Under the pieces are notes generated by a model. The model made no database searches. It saw only the letters and a program-made list of their open reading frames with translations, and was not told where the DNA came from. DNA of 64,000 bases, from assembly GCA_036874045.1 (NCBI GenBank), contig CM072344.1, positions 5,056,501 through 5,120,500 on the forward strand. Reading direction: 5' to 3'. Shown here one piece after another: positions 34,011 through 47,800 of the stretch (positions within the stretch are counted from its first letter, which is position 1; every line of letters begins with the position of its first letter). A program made the translations under genes and the position numbers. The DNA comes from Cymodocea nodosa (lineage: Eukaryota > Streptophyta > Magnoliopsida > Alismatales > Cymodoceaceae).

Positions 34011-37000
34011 ATTCTATGACACTTTCACTGATGGAGCGGGTAGACTTGACATGTAATCATGCACCAACTTCTAATGTCTAATGGATTAGAAAGGATGGAA
34101 GGAAAGGGTCTTAGAGTCACCACTTAGTTTATTGAAAGGAAATTAGGAAAACCTAAGAAATACATATCAATGCAAGTAAGTAATATTATATCCTAAAGAT
34201 AGGGTTGATTAGCTTAACCAAAGAGTCTAAATACACATAAGGAAGATGTTCTCAACTAAAATTGACCTTTTAGATGAACTACTAGTAAGTGTTAAGTGAT
34301 GCATGTGTGCAACTAAATGTGAAAATAGGAGTAGATGAGTAGTTGAGCTTTTGAGTCTATATGTAATGAGTCTTTAGGCTCAAGAAGAAGTGAGATCTAG
34401 GAGTCTATTGGGAAGTTATGTGACATTCCTCACTTTATGTGGAAAACTGGGAATGAGTTTTAAATGAGTCTAAACTTACCAACCTAGTTAAAGATGAAAC
34501 TCATATAACTCAAAAATAGGAAAAATAGGAAAAATACATAACATGATGTATGATATGAGGAATGCATGAGTTCATCATAATTTAAAACGTATGACCCCAA
34601 TACAACATAAGGCATGATGTTTAATCGATGCATAGGTTAATTGATTACAATAATCCATTGGCTTATTAAGATAAGGATGCGAATCATGCGATGTATGCTT
34701 TACTATTTCTAAACTTGCCTTTGATTTAAATCAAGGTGGTAAGATACAAGTTAAGGATGATGCATGAACTCATTGTATCTGGATCGTCCCTTAATTTAGA
34801 TTAAGGTGGACGGATGTAATCCTAAGGTAATGCATGGGCATGGATTATGTATGAAACTTGGACAAATCATAACTAAATTCATACATAATAGAATTACATG
34901 AAATAAAAGCGATTTTGTGGCTAAGAAGTCATACTTTGTGAGAAAAATATAAAGATAAAATTTCATTTTACAAGACAACAAGTATAAACATAAGAAATAA
35001 GCTATGCTAACTAGTCAATAGATAATAGTCAACAGGGCAGATGATACACTATCAAAGGAAAAATCATAGCAAAATGAATGTTTAGTGAAATCACCTGAAA
35101 TTATAGGCATTTGAATGCTAATAGAGGATGAGTCAAGGAAAAATGTATAGCAAAAATATTAGAGCAACTAGAGGCCAAAAACTATCTAATGAAAATAGGA
35201 ATGCAACACAGATTTATAATATCTAACAATCAATGCAAACTTCGAAAAATCACAAAGAAATGCATACTAATCTAAATGACAGGATTTAAAAGGCGTATAA
35301 AACTTGCATGAATCTAGCTTTGGATAAAAATATAAACCAAAATTATTTAGGTCTACTTAGAATAGAAGACCTAAATAATTTCAATATGCACTCTTTGGAA
35401 TAGAAGACTTGTTTGAAATTAGTGTTGAGTTTGAAAAATCAAGTCTCCCTAATCACCTAATGGAATGACATGATTTAACTTTCAATTGAAATCTTAATAA
35501 GTTGACCATGTGTGAAAAATTTGTAAAAAAGTTTACAAATGTTAAAAATGTGATCAAATGCAAAATAGTGTCAACTATGATAGATAAAGATAAAAAATAA
35601 TAGTTCATTTCGAAAAATCACAACTCCTAGTATAGAGATCAAAGTGATGCAATTTAACATGCATTTGAAAGCTTAGTAAGTGAACTATCATAGAAAAATG
35701 TTGGATAAAAACAACTATGAATGTACTACAAATGAAAATTAATTTTTAGAAAGTATACATCGTAGGTAGACAAGCAGCATGAGGCAATATTCCTGAAATT
35801 AGATCTTTCCATCTGCTAAATGTATTTTATATCCCAAATATGTGTTAGAAAACTCGTTAAGTGGGGTCCAACATACTAAAATATAATTTAGATCCAATGG
35901 TTGGATCTAAATAACAAAGTTAATCAATCAAGTGATGCAAGTAGATAACAAACGTAGATTTTGATAATGTTATTGGAAACTTCAAAAAATCATATGGAAA
36001 CCAAAGGGCTTTTGCAACTTGTTATTCATATTATTAGGAAAAATTATAAATAAAATTTTTAAGACCTTCAAACATTAGATATAATATGGCGAGGAGTAAG
36101 CTAGTAAAGCTTATGTTAAAGCTAGAGAAACTGAGGACGGGATTGTGATTTACAAAAACCTTTCTAGGAATCATCAAATATTTGAAGTACAGCATTGGAT
36201 TAAAAAATTATTTTGGAAAACACTAGGGCGAAATGTTCGCCCTAGTTAAGAAATGAAACCTTACGGTGTAAAAATAAATGAATAGGAATGAACTATTGTA
36301 GTCCGACTCCTGTTCCTTTTCCAACTAACGGTTTTACCTAAAAGGAAGGGGTGGGCGACGGTGTAGGAAGCTCATATGGAGGTTGCCTCGTCATGCAGGT
36401 GAGAGGGGAAGCTTGAGCAGTGTCTCTTGCTCGTAGAATCAATAGAATGGACAGGTGGTAGATGGTTGTCACAAAGGGGAAGGAATGGAACTAGGCAGCG
36501 TAAGGTGGTTCCACATAGTAACTCTCTACGTGTAAGAGGTGAACGGAGCTCAATTTGCAAGCTAGAAGAGGTTCAGACAATATTATACAGGCTAGGTAGA
36601 GCGTAGAGGAAGAGGTTCGAGGTTAGTGATGTAGGGGTAGGGCTCTGGCAGTGAGTTGTAGGTGTGCGCGCGTTGTGGCTTCCGATTGGGTTTTAGTGCT
36701 CTTACCAGATATGTTTGAGCTTGATGGGAGTCCCTTGGAAGCGAGAGAGTCAAAGGTGTCTCAAGGGCGAGTTTGGGAGAGACCTCTATATGAGGGTAGT
36801 CAGGCAGGTTTTGTTCTACCTCCACTTATTTGCCTGGCTCGTCCTTGTCCAGAAAGGTGAAAGGTCGACGGTCTCCCCTACGAAGGTTGCTGGACAAACA
36901 AGACGGTATAGTGCGTGGACAACCAGTATGCGATGGTGGTTCATTGGTGGCCAACTCGCATAGACAGGTTGTGGACTCTCGTTGGCCGGCAAGTTAGAAA

Positions 37001-38600
37001 ATATCGTTGATAACTGCAACGTCTATTGGCAATGAATTGGTTTGGCAGACAACGGCTCATGATCGGATGGTTGAGATTTACCACAACAAGGATGGTCAAT
37101 TGATGGTCGTTGGATTGAGTCTTTGCTTGATTTGATGGTTTCAAATAATTGAGTTATGGATGATCAATCAGTAGTTGTTGGACTAAAAGTCTTAGGATGA
37201 TCTAATCTTGGCTATTGATCCAAGGTTGGTTTAATCCCACCCTTTGAATGAAACATTTGTCATCTAATCAATCAAGTTGGAATTGTAGTTGAGTTGGAAG
37301 GCATCTTGGCATCACAAACTATGTTTGCTATTTTGTTTGTAATCTTTATTTTTGTGGTTGTAGCGTTTCCTTTAAGGTAGGAATAAAAGGTTGGTAATTA
37401 CAGCCATGTTCAAAGGGTTGGTTGTCGTTATTCCAACCCAACCGGTTAAGGCTCCGCTCCCTCTTTGGGTGAAGCTCATTATTACATTTGCATGGAGAAG
37501 GTGTGAAATTGATGGAACCTTGCATTAGAGATGTTGTTGTATTGAGAACAATCTGCAGCTAAGGCTTCTATGGGGCGTTTGGTGTGAACCAGGTGCTGGA
37601 ATCGTGTAAAGGGTGTGTGAAGAAGCACTTACACACACTTCACTTCATGGAGGAACCAAGCTAGGAGCCAGCCAAGGCTCCCTCTTCTGGTGAGCAAATA
37701 CGGTGGTGGTGGCCCTTGTTTGGAGGTGTAGAGGAGGCATGAAATCCCAACTCTTGCCCACATGAACGGAACAACTGCTCCCGTATCCTTGGGGCTGCTT
37801 TAAATGCCTACTGTTGCATTCCCAAAAGCATCAAGAGGCTGCTACGTTGGTGTTGGTTGTCGGGAGGAATCGGTACCGAAGGAGGTCCCACCGGTACAGC
37901 CAAAGTAAGAAGAAGAGCCGACGGTACGATGGGTAGGCATACCGGGAGAGTTACAACGAGCGGCCCCAACCTTGAGCGAACGGGAAATGAGAGGTGTCTT
38001 CTTTCTTATATTCTCCACCGGCCACCAGCTTCTCCGTTTATAGAGCAAACTTCTAACCGTCTAGAACAAAAATTTAACAGAAAATAACCGCACCTAAGAG
38101 ATTCTTTGAACGTATTTGTTCGTGTTTTTTACGTATTTTTATTTTTCTACAAATGAACACACCTTTTCGTGTCCTTCCTTACAAGATGATGACGAAAGTA
38201 TTTGGACGTATCCAAGTGTCCTAATCAGCTTTCTCTTCCACGCCGACCGTAGTGTAATTAATTAATCATCCACTATTCACGTAAAATCTTCAACTGGATA
38301 CTGGATAAAAAATACTACCACTATTAAAAACAACTCTTCTTTTACTTCCATCCCAACAGCTTCATCTCTTTCTTCATCCACCATCTTCCTCCTTTTCTCC
38401 CCCCACCCTATCGAGGGCATCAAAGTCGACAAAATCTTGGGAGACGCCAGAGCTCGTCTTTCCCAAATGTAGCCTCCCGTGAACCATGACAAGAGGTATA
38501 AGAGCCATCATCACTGTTAATGGCTCTACTGAAGCCTTGCTACAGTAGGTGGCAGTCACTGTTCACGGCTCCTTTCACTTCCCGTCCCCAAATCTTTGTG
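34011..38600. other. Intergenic region between RUG3 and PTAC14
   Basis: No gene is recognised. The phrase GGTCTTAGAGTCACCACTTAG (34108 on) resembles a block common in plant Ty3-type LTRs, so 34.0-36.3 kb may be retrotransposon-derived, but no ends or PBS were found. From about 36300 to 38080 the composition becomes much more GC-rich, with many short overlapping frames on both strands and no recognisable product. Its origin is unknown. Confidence 0.4.
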
Positions 38601-38869
38601 GGAAAGGTTCGAATTCAAATGGTTGGCCGAAATTCCACTCTGTAATGGTAGAACCAAATATCAGGAAGTCTGCAATTTTCAGATAGTGGCATATTTGTGT
38701 CGTGAGATTGCAATGCTGAAGAGATGTGAAGCAACTCAGATTGTTCCCATGCATGTACAACAAATTCTGCTGGTAGACATACTGTTTACGGAAACAAACT
38801 ATTCCATTGCGGAATTGCTAATGAGATATTACAAAATTTTTGGCATGAGCACATATGAACAAGAGGATG
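38600..38869 (-). other. Probable PTAC14 3' UTR
   Basis: Sequence downstream of the PTAC14 stop. A 122-codon plus-strand frame (38596-38964) overlaps it and the last exon in antisense. It matches nothing recognised and is treated as chance. Confidence 0.45.
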
Positions 38870-41800
38870 TCAGAAAAGTATTCTGTCCTGATAAATTTCC
38901 AGTGCTTGGACAACCTTTTCTAAGAACAACTTTCGATCTAAGCGATACCTGCAAGCAATTGTGAGTTCAAAAAGGGACAAAAGCTCAGCATGCGATTACA
39001 AGTTAGAAGAGAACTGAAAAGGGCATACCTTATAGCAGCTTCCATTGTTCTACTTGCTTGTGGGTTGGAATCTGTTCACATATGTGGGAAATCATTATTT
39101 TAACTATAGACATGAGGATGCGCTATTTGTGAAAGCTAAATGACTGTAGATCTTATTGGCAGAATCTAAAGTTAAAACCTAGAATTTTCTGATCTTGATC
39201 AGAAGTAGTGGGAAACTCTAACAGCATTTGACGGCACTCTTCTTGCAGCTCTTTTGCTGCCCTTCTCTCTGAACTAGGGATTGGGGGTATATCACCATCA
39301 GACCATGTTGGTAATGTCCGAGCTGCAGCTATAATTGCTCCATCCACAAAGTTGGGTTGTCCATGCAATGCAAGTCCTGGACATGTTAATGCAGTTAAAG
39401 AAGTGCAAAAGTGAACAATTGAAAAAAATGAGGCTAAAAGATATTTTAGTGAGAAAATCCTGCAAAAACAAGACTAACCAGTGTGATAATACTCATCCGG
39501 CAAGCCACAGATGCTAAAGACTGACAAGAAAGTATCCAAATGAATACGTGAATTTCCAGAGAAATTTATGCCGTCCCATGGATTCTGAGATATCCAAATT
39601 AAATAAAGAAACACATCAATTCAAATGTCAAAGCACAGAAATCATTGAGAATTGCATATTGAAAAACATGATTGACCAAAATTCTTCTGCAATACGTAAA
39701 CAGAGCTACCTTCTTGGGTACCATCGTTTTTTGCAGGCACTAACAATTTTGAATCTAAATCATTCATGTAAGAAAATGTATCATGGAACTTATATTTGTA
39801 TTTCAGAAATTATTTGGGTGCCACAAAATTTTCCTTCAAAATTTGTTAGAGAGAAATATTTCAAGTGCCAACATGATCTACAAATGGTTAAAAAACAATC
39901 TATGCTTCCTAAATTTCATTGAAAAATTTATAACTTTTATCAAAAAACAAACTTTTTGATATACTATTGGTTATTCATTTTTCAGTCCTATAGTTTTTAC
40001 ATAGTTTTTATTTTCTATAATAAATAAGAGCAATCATCCATGTATTGATGGGTATCTCTACAATAAAAAAAATTCTATTTGTCATTCTTCTTATTAATAT
40101 ATATTATATATTCCAATTTCTAATGATTTATAACCATTTATAATAGTAATAAAATTTAAAATAAGATATTACACAACAACAATTTGAGTCATAATCCTAC
40201 TATATGAAGTTGGCCACACAAATCCTTCTTTTCCATGTCTTTTTATCTATGATCAAATTTTCAGTTAAATTACATAAATTTAAATATTTTCTTATAATTT
40301 CTATCCAAATAATTTTAGGTCTATCTTTACTTCATTTAATTTCTTTTGCACTAATTAATTCTTTTTTCCTAATTAATATATTTCTTAGTCTCTTAAAGAT
40401 ATTATCAAATCATTAAAGTCAATTTTCTCTTATTTTTAATTAATACAACTCCAACTCTATCACCAATAAAGTAATGTTTTAGTTTATTTCTTATAGTATT
40501 ACCTTTCATTCATCTAAGCATACATATCTCAATAATACTAATTTTTTACATATGTTCATGTTTTACAACTCATCATTTTGAGCCATAAAGTATAGATAGG
40601 CAAATGGTAATATTATAGAATTTTCCTTTTAATTTTAAAGGTATCCTCCTATCCTATAATACCCTAAAAGTATGTTTCTACTTTAATCTTATAAGTTTGA
40701 TCATTGCTAGGAAAAATTTGGAAAACCAAATTTGGTATAGGTTGTCACATGATGGTGATGGTCCTTCCATAGTGTCTATTTCCAAGGATGACTATGAGCA
40801 TCTCTTGCAACTTCAAGCTACCAACTCCTCTACCATTATCACTTTCATTTCCACTTCAGGTATGGGCATAATTATGGTAACTACAAGTGATAGTTCTTAA
40901 ATTATAGACTTGAGTGCATCCTCCCATATGATAGGTAGTGTCAATCTATTTAGCCACTTACATGACTTACAAAACCTGAAAGTGTTACCATTGTTGTTTC
41001 TAGTCAAGGTATTATATAGGCTTCCTCCAAAATAAGACTTGATCAAGCTCTATTTGTATCTGATTTTCCTAAAAACCTTTTATCCATTAATGCTATTACT
41101 AATCAATTATTCTATTCAATTACCTTCTTTTCCTTCTATTGCGTTTTTTAGAACTAACAAGGAAGAGAATTTGTTTAGGTTGTAAGTAGAGTGATAAAAT
41201 ACATTACCTAGTTCGTGATGAATGCCCATGTGGACTAGTTGCATTATTGTCAACTTCAAAGGCTTCTATCATGTGGCATTAAAATATTGACCTTCCCTCT
41301 TTCCAAAAGCTTCAACAAGCTCCTCCATGGATTTTTCTTTCTTTTGATTGTGAGTCTTTTGGGTAAACATTGTTGTATCACCTTTCATCTTCAAATAATG
41401 TCTAGTAAGCATATGTTTGATCTTATCCATCGTGATGTTTGAAATTCTAGTTGTGTTCTTTCTATATCAAGTTATCATTGTTATATTATTTTGTTGATGA
41501 TTACTTGAAAGTCTCTTAGGTCTACTTATTTAAAAGATCGTTAGAATGTATTACAAGTAGTTAAAGATTTCTTTGCTGAAATAAAAATGCAATTCTTTAT
41601 TATTCTAAAGTATTTATGTACTGAGAATGCAATTGAATTTACTAAACATGTGTTTCTTCTGGTGTGTTACATCAAACTACTTGTCCTCGTAACTCCTAAC
41701 AAAATAAACGACCCAAGCAAAAACATCATCTCTTAGACATTGCTTACACTATACAACTTTAGATGAAAATACCTAAATATCTCTTATATGATGTTATTTT

Positions 41801-44800
41801 TATGACTTCCTACCTTATCAATAGTATGCCATCAATCCCTTTGGTAATGAAATACTCCATCATCTCTCCCATGATATGGAATTTTCTTTGACTTTGTAGG
41901 TTTCTAGTTGTATTACCTTCATTCAAAATTTATCTCCAAGGTTAAATAAATTATCTCCTTGATCATTTAAATGTATTTTTATAGGATATTCTCATATTCA
42001 AAAAGGATATTAATATTTTCATCTTCTTATCAAACAAGACTATCTCTATTGATGTCACATTCTTTGAGTCTCAAACTTACTTTAAGGATACTTTAGAAAT
42101 CTTAGACACTATACCTTTGCTTATACCAATTCCTATTAATAATGAGACCTCTGTTCCAATCACTACAGCTATTCGTCCATTGTAAGAATATCAATGACGT
42201 AAGCAAAAATCATTTTCTATAGCCTAATCAACCTCAATCTCAATGGTGAATCCACCTCCATCCACCATTGATGACTATAATCTTCCCATTGTCTTATAGA
42301 AAAGTACTTGTACTTACACTTTTCACGTTATTTTCAATTTTGTTTCTTATAGTCATCTTTCTCTTACTTCTCGATACATTATCTTATCCATATCTTCTGA
42401 GTTTATATACAAGAACTATCAAGAGGCTTTACAACTATTACATTAGAAGGTTGTTAGGGATAATGAAGTCATAGCTTTGTGGTCACATGGCACATGAGAG
42501 TTGGTGGTTTAACCAATCAAGGCTAAGTTGTCACTTACAAGTAGGTTTTCACCATCAAATACAAATCTAATGATTCTATAGATAAGTATAAGGCTTGTCT
42601 TGTGGCACAAAGCTTCACTCAAACATATAAGGCTAATTATGTAGAAACATTTTCCTCTATCGTGTGCCTCAACTCCATTTATTTCTTCTCTACCATAAAT
42701 CAGTAGTAGAACCTATATCATTTTGATGTCAAGAATATCTTTCTCTATGACAATCTTAAGGAACAATAATATATATAGAACAACCTCCTAGGTAGGTTGC
42801 TTAGGAAGAGAATCTTATCTATAAGTTACAAAAAAAATATATAATCTAAAATTTAGTCATGTTATAATCAATTATAGCTTTCATTGATGCATCATAGATC
42901 ATTCCATTTTCTATCAAAAGATAGTTGTAGGGTGTGTCATACTAGCTTTTCTAATTATAAATAATGATGTTAAAGAAATTGCAAATACAAAACCTATCTT
43001 TAAAAAAACTTTATTACAAAGGATATAGGCAAGCCAAAATATTTCTTAAGAATTGAATTTTATACTCCAAAGGGAAAATATTGTTGTCTCAAAGGAAATA
43101 TGTCTTGGATTTATTACAAGAAACTAGTTTGTTGAGGTGTAAACCTGAACCTACATTGATTGAAACCAATCCTCCTTTTTGAGATGATGCTTCGAAGAAG
43201 TTAGACAATCCTAAATAGTATCAAAGATTGATTGGAAAATTAATTTATTTTATTGTTATGAGACTAGATTTTGCCTATGTAATTGATCTAAGTCAATTCA
43301 TGTATGAACCTAAGAAGGTACATTGGTTAGGTTCGTAGCAAGTATTAATCTATATTAAAGGTACTCCTAAAAAGTGGTTAATATAGAAAATGCATGGTCA
43401 CTTAAGAATTGAGACTAAACAAAATTCAAGATATGCTAGTGACAAAGAAGACAAAAAATCCACTACTTTCTACACATGTTAGAGGAAATTTAGTCACTTT
43501 GTAAAGTAAAAAATAAATAGTGATTTTAAAATCAAATGCTAAAATAGAATACAAATCAATGACACAAACTACATGTGAGATGATGTAGCTAAGATCACCA
43601 CCTAATGAGCTTAGAGTGATAATTCAAAGTTTTGTATCAATGCATTGTGACAATCAAACAATACTAACATACTAAGCATATTGAGGTTGACTATTATTAT
43701 ATTCTAAACATATTAATAAAAGGGATGATCTCTACTCCTTACACAAAATCATTTGAATAATTAACAAATGTTTTTACTAAAGAGCTAAGTATCAATGTTT
43801 TTGAATCATAATGTAACAAGTTGGACATGATAAATATATATACACCAAATAAGGAGAGTGTAAGAAGTGTAGTTGTATATGTGATTAATCAAGTATCTAT
43901 TTAAGGATCCATTGCCACATTCACATACACACACACACATATATATGTTATGTGCTAAACCCTTGATTAATAGAGTAATCATTGTTGTTTTGCCCTAATC
44001 TACAAGCTCTTAAGTATCACTCCATAATTCTAATTTAGAATTAATTCTTAACTTACTTTCATCAACAAATAACATACATCAAGGCATTTGTCTTTAAATT
44101 TTCTTAATTATTTCATTCATAATCAAGATAAACAAATATGGTCATAGAAAAAACCCTTGGTGTAAACCTATGTTTATTGGAAATTTTCTAACTTGTCCTC
44201 TTATAATTTTAACACTAATAACTACTCTTTCATACATGTTTTTTAAAATATCAATACATATTATAGGTACTCATTTTCTTTCTAAAATTCACTACAATAC
44301 TCTATCATAAACTGTTTTTAAATCAATGAAAATCATATGGAAGTCTTTTTCTAACTCTAATATTTTCCATTAGCTGTCTAAGTAAATGAATAGCTTTTAT
44401 TGTTAACTTCCCAAGCATAAAAACATAAATTAATTTTCTATGATTTTAGATACATGCCTTAGTCTTTATTCAATTATTCTTTCTCATAATTTTACAGTAT
44501 GACTTATTATCTTAATATTGTAATAATTATTACAATTTTGTATGTCTCCTTTATTTTTAAATATAAGTACTAAAAAACTCTTTCTCCATTCATCTAACAT
44601 TTTCTGTCTTTAAAATTATATTAAAAACCATTCACATCACAACAACAAGATCTCAAGAGTTCTGCAAATAGATTTATACATGACTGAATGCCAAGGCAAA
44701 TAGATCTAAACACTCCAAAAAACTCTTTAACTACCCAGTTTCCAAACTAGCAACAGCATCAAACTTCAGTTGGGATCACATAAAAGCTAGGAGCAGACTC

Positions 44801-47800
44801 TTCTAACTAACTATTGCAGCCGCACTAGACATGTGTCTGCGATAGGCACAGCGAGACATGCCTGACAGGCCATTGGGCATGTTTGGGGAAATCTTGGAAA
44901 AGAAAAATTTTGGGCTCAACTAGGAGCCCAAAGACAAAAAATCCATCCATTACACTAGAAAAGGCTTCTTGAATAACAATCTGTATTAAATACCATTATG
45001 TAGAATTGGTAATATGAATCTTTTCTTTCATAGGAATTCTTTTTTTCGTCAATTTTTTTCTTAAATTACATAAATTTAAGTCTTTTAGGCCTTTTACATT
45101 TTCTTAATTTCTACATTAATTGATTGTCCTCTTTTGACTAGTGCATCTTTTGACCAGCATTTGATTTTTCTTGAAAAAACCAAAAAATTGCTTAAGGTAA
45201 CATCCAACCATATATTCTGCTATCGATGGCCTAGATTAAGTAAATTAGACCACCTCCAATTTTAAGAAACTGGAGAGGATCTCAATTCCCGTTTATATGT
45301 ATTTTTAATCAGATCTTCTCTGTAAACATGAAAAGACATGTTTCTTGTGTCTTCCATGATTGTGATCCTCATTACCAGAATTTTCACTAACAATTAGATT
45401 ATTGTACTTTGCCATGCATATTTTTTCCAGCATCATTAATCTTGAAAGATAGTGATGCATATCTAAGGTTAGACTTATCTGGAATTGATATGAATTTGAA
45501 AATGCATTCCTGTAGTTTAATCCATGTTAAGCTCGTAGAAAGCAAGGAAATTTCATTCTTGAAATCCCCACAAACAAATATTAATTTATAAACAAAAAGA
45601 CCCATATGCAGAAATATGCATTAAAGAATACCAGAGTATGAGCATTGCTACTAGCCATAAAAATTCAGCCTCTATAACTACTTAATGAGTATACTAAAAG
45701 AAAAAATATAGAAGAAACAACATTCAGATATATTTTCAATAAGAAAGAGGCAGCAACTATATGCTTATACAAACTGCATGTCTGAGAAATAAAGACAAAG
45801 AGCTTTAAGAAGCCTGAAATTGTAGGAGCATACAGTTGATGATGAAAAACCATATCTTTCCATAAACATGGTGTTGTTCTTCCCACTCAAATAATCGATT
45901 GTCATCTGCCAGATTTGCAAATATTGCAATCAAAAACTAGAATTTTGTATTGACTACTCCAAAGAGAAATGAAAATTTTAAAAACAATGAAACATTTTAA
46001 TGCAAATGCTGTAAATTCCATAGCCTGATCATACACAATTATTGCTACTTTCTGCAAGCATATTACAAACACAAAGGTATATGATTTAGGGCCTTGACAG
46101 GCTTCAAATGATCTGACATGACCAAACCAATAATGAAAGAAAAAATGAAGAAAAAGCACAGTAACAAACCACCTCATCCCCCTTTCTGATTTGTTGGCCA
46201 GCATTTATAAGTACCTCAAGCATGCGGTCCTTAAAGCGCCAATGAAGAAAACAATTTGGTTGGAAAGAATGATTCAACATATCTAGGAAAAGAAAAAACA
46301 GAGATGATTAAGCAAAAATAAGGAAAAATGTCAAAATGACAAAAGCTACTAAGAGAGCAAAATAATCTTAATTTGCTATACACTGCAACAAACAATGATA
46401 TGAAGATACAGCCATATAGGTTGTAGAATAATCTTAATTTCATCTTATAAAGTGTTAGCAATTGCTTGGCATAATTTATGGGATCAAACAATCACAAGCA
46501 TGTAGAATACAGGTTTTGGTAGATTATTAAGATCAATCCCTTTTGTCTTTGGTTGAACTTGTTTTGTAACAATTTATCTTACTCTTTAAAAAAAATAGTA
46601 TTGGAAACAGAGTTGTTGGAAACAGACTGGACTAGTTGATTGAACCAATCAGACCAGGAACCAGTAGCTTTGCCAGTTCATAAGGCATGGGCTGGACCAT
46701 TTTAGTGGTCCAACCAGTTGGCCTAGTGAACTGGTGGTTCAACCAATTGGACCTGGGTCCGTTTTTTTGCAGATCCATTTACCTGATTCATACCCATTTA
46801 CAAATCCAAAACATAAATCATATGTGGTTTCTCTTTCCAAAAAATCCTGCGGCTTCCATATGCCCACATTGATTCTCCCACCCCAGCAGCCATTGTTACC
46901 TTTGCATGTTGTCGCAAACTTCACCACTGCCTTCACATGCTACCCCCACCACCATTGACTACCATGGAATACAATTTCAATTTCGTGTCAAACTTTGCTC
47001 CAACAGAAAAAGGAAATGTGTCAGACTTCAGTGAAAATTTTGATAGAAGTTTGATAAAATTGCAGATTGTTAAGATTGATTGACTAAAAGTGGATTATAT
47101 GTGAATTAATTCAGATTTACAGAAAATATGTGAGACTAATGGATGAATACAAATGTCAATGTAAAATCAAATAACTAGTCACAGAACATGAGAATTTTAT
47201 AGTGATTCATCCTAAATAAGGGTTACGCTCAATCTTCAATCCTTCTCACTTGAGTCCTACAAAAATGCATTGTTATAAACCAACAACCCACCTTTTACAA
47301 ATCCTTAGTGCAACACTAAGCAACCCTTCCTCACAAATCATGAAGTCCTCAGCACAACCTGATGAACAAAACTTTAATTAACAAATGAAAACTTACAAAC
47401 TTTCCTTTAGTATGCCCTCTTATTGTGATGCTTGCAAGTCTTCAAAGAAGCTTTAAGAGTGCTTTCTAAGACTGTTTGAGAGTGAAACGATACTTCAGAG
47501 ATTAAAATGAAGCATAAGAGACATTGGAGAAGATAGGATAGGCATTGTAATGGCCTATGGGTTTTTTTTATATGGTATTCAAAGGCCTATTAACTAAGTC
47601 ATAACAACTAAAAATTTCACCCTATGTTCAATGGATTGGTATGTCATTTTTCCTATCAGTATGCCATTTTTCTAATAATCAAATAGAATAGTACACTATT
47701 GATCAAAATGGTATGTCAATCAAAAAAGCCCTAACATCTTATAACAAAAATGATATATTGATTTTCAAAATTGGTATGTCATTTTTATTCTAGAAAGTAG

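Noticed and set aside
37600-38060. Mitochondrial DNA insertion (NUMT)
   Set aside because: Suggested only by GC content. No organelle gene was recognised, so it is not called.
38596-38964. 122-codon plus-strand open frame
   Set aside because: It lies antisense to the PTAC14 3' UTR and last exon, whose splice phases fit exactly. The translated frame matches nothing recognised.
45399-45605. Possible extra exon of PTAC14
   Set aside because: The neighbouring exons 45834-45905 and 39479-39584 join in phase without it, and the translation has no SET-family similarity.
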